The notes beneath the pieces were generated by a model, which was not told where the DNA came from, did no database searches, and saw only the letters and a program-made list of their open reading frames with translations. Below, in pieces: positions 5,297-6,007 of a stretch of 6,007 nucleotides of DNA (its first letter is position 1; every line of letters starts with the position of its first letter). The translations under genes and the position numbers were made by a program. Where the stretch lies: the NCBI GenBank assembly GCA_013695905.1, contig JACCZQ010000385.1:1-6007 (forward strand). The letters run 5' to 3'. Origin of the DNA: Chthoniobacterales bacterium (GTDB lineage: Bacteria; Verrucomicrobiota; Verrucomicrobiia; Chthoniobacterales; UBA10450).

Positions 5297-6007
5297 TTAA
5301 CGCTGCCGGCTGAGCAGCTCCTCCAGCGCGCGCTGCCGTTCCCGCCGCAGGAGGTGCTGCTCTGCGAGGGCGGGGGAATGCTTCACGATTTTGCCCCGCC
5401 GCAGCGGTGGCACCTCTGCGCCGAGCTGCTCCAGCGCGTGGATCGCGGCACCGCGGATGGAGCTTTCAAGCACACGCGACACCTGCAAATCGCGACCGAT
5501 GGCGTCGGCCAGAATGCGCACCAGCGGCGGCGATTTCAAAATGCCACCGGAGACAATCACCTCCCGCTCCATGCCTTTCTTCGGCGCGACGAGATCGAGA
5601 ATCTCAGCGAGCCGGTAAAACGTGCTCACCGTCAGCGCACGCAATAGCTCCGTGGCGGTGGTGGATTGAGTGAAACCGGTCACCGTGCCGGCGATGTCCT
5701 CCGGCCAGGTGGGTGAACGTTCCTGCACCCAGAATGGCAACACATCGAGCAAGTCCGTGGCCGAAGCCCGCCGCGACAGCACCTGGTCGTCTTCGACTCT
5801 GAGTTCGCGCAGAGACCAGCGGCGCAAGTTGCCGCCGTTGCTGATCGCGCCGCCGAGCAGCGTGCGCTTTGCATCGACCACGTAGCGGAAGAGACCGAGC
5901 GGGAAACGGCCGCGTGCGCCGTTCTCGATGACGCGAACCGCGGCGCTGGTGCCGATGTTGATCGCAATCCGCCCGTCGCGATCTGCTCCTGATCCGAGGT
6001 TGCTCGC
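5297..6007 (-). CDS. FGGY-family carbohydrate kinase, C-terminal part (gluconokinase-like)
   Basis: The reading frame stays open from the window edge (first full codon 6005-6007) to the stop at 5297, giving 236 visible residues; the N-terminal half lies outside. I translated the edge part directly: ASNLGSGADRDGRIAINIGT, with the GTS phosphate loop at visible residues 19-21. It continues with LLGGAISNGGNLRRW (50-64), LPFWVQERSPTW (90-101), the adenosine-side motif VIVSGGILKSPPLVRILADA (150-169), and ESSIRGAAIHALEQLG (181-196). These are features of the FGGY C-terminal ATPase domain. FGGY kinases phosphorylate sugars such as gluconate, xylulose or glycerol using ATP in the cytoplasm. SNGGN and ERSPTW are more like gluconokinase/xylulokinase-type members, but the substrate cannot be fixed without the N-terminal half. 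A GTG at 5881 is an internal valine, not a start. The tail (about 200-236) is Arg/Leu/Glu-rich beyond the usual domain end. Confidence 0.93.
   Translation of the reverse strand, partial: ASNLGSGADRDGRIAINIGTSAAVRVIENGARGRFPLGLFRYVVDAKRTLLGGAISNGGNLRRWSLRELRVEDDQVLSRRASATDLLDVLPFWVQERSPTWPEDIAGTVTGFTQSTTATELLRALTVSTFYRLAEILDLVAPKKGMEREVIVSGGILKSPPLVRILADAIGRDLQVSRVLESSIRGAAIHALEQLGAEVPPLRRGKIVKHSPALAEQHLLRRERQRALEELLSRQR

Noticed and set aside
5354..5967. Other frames inside the FGGY kinase gene
   Set aside because: The kinase frame has clear conserved motifs across its full length to the window edge; the others are shadows.
1..6007. CRISPR array, insertion sequence, tRNA/rRNA, phage or defence genes
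   Set aside because: I saw no regularly spaced direct repeats with unique spacers, no transposase or terminal inverted repeats, no cloverleaf or rRNA text, and no nuclease or toxin-antitoxin motifs. The hexamer array has no spacers.

Overview
This is a GC-rich bacterial window of compact housekeeping and accessory genes. The 89-residue, cysteine-poor ribosomal protein S14 sequence, the remnant of an ADOP/MacB-type permease, and an intergenic hexamer array together suggest Verrucomicrobiota (soil Spartobacteria or Opitutae type). That placement rests on remembered family sequences, not on a search. None of the predicted starts has a convincing Shine-Dalgarno sequence.

Layout. 1-78: leader with a short GC-rich hairpin. 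79-969 (+): decayed ABC-transporter permease of the MacB_PCD/FtsX-like ADOP family. It keeps its N-terminal ~205 residues and C-terminal ~65 residues, but the middle (probably about 500 residues) is deleted and there are frameshifts. 974-991: palindromic hairpin between the converging ends of the permease remnant and a small acidic ORF. 1003-1182 (-): 59-residue hydrophilic hypothetical protein. 1327-2163 (-): transglutaminase-like cysteine-protease-fold protein. 2164-2316: intergenic spacer carrying two inverted arrays of a degenerate hexamer (RGAKCA). 2317-3114 (-): 265-residue protein resembling the DUF2993/LmeA lipid-binding fold. 3115-3269: divergent intergenic region. 3270-3539 (+): rpsN, S14 of the zinc-free type, standing alone outside a ribosomal operon. 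3561-3580: hairpin. 3585-5006 (+): CNNM/CorC-type membrane protein with paired CBS domains. 5007-5027: palindromic hairpin. 5081-5272 (+): small CPXCG-type cysteine-rich protein. 5297-6007 (-): C-terminal part of an FGGY carbohydrate kinase, cut by the window edge.

There is no sign of a prophage, CRISPR array, defence island, insertion sequence, tRNA or rRNA. The genes do not form an obvious single pathway. The three minus-strand genes (LmeA-like, transglutaminase-like, small acidic ORF) are spaced by about 145-153 nt and could be transcribed separately. The plus-strand rpsN and CNNM genes are close (45 nt) and may share a transcript. I did not find a convincing undescribed system. The observations most worth checking are the inverted hexamer array, the permease decay, the transglutaminase active-site substitution, and the lack of Shine-Dalgarno signals.
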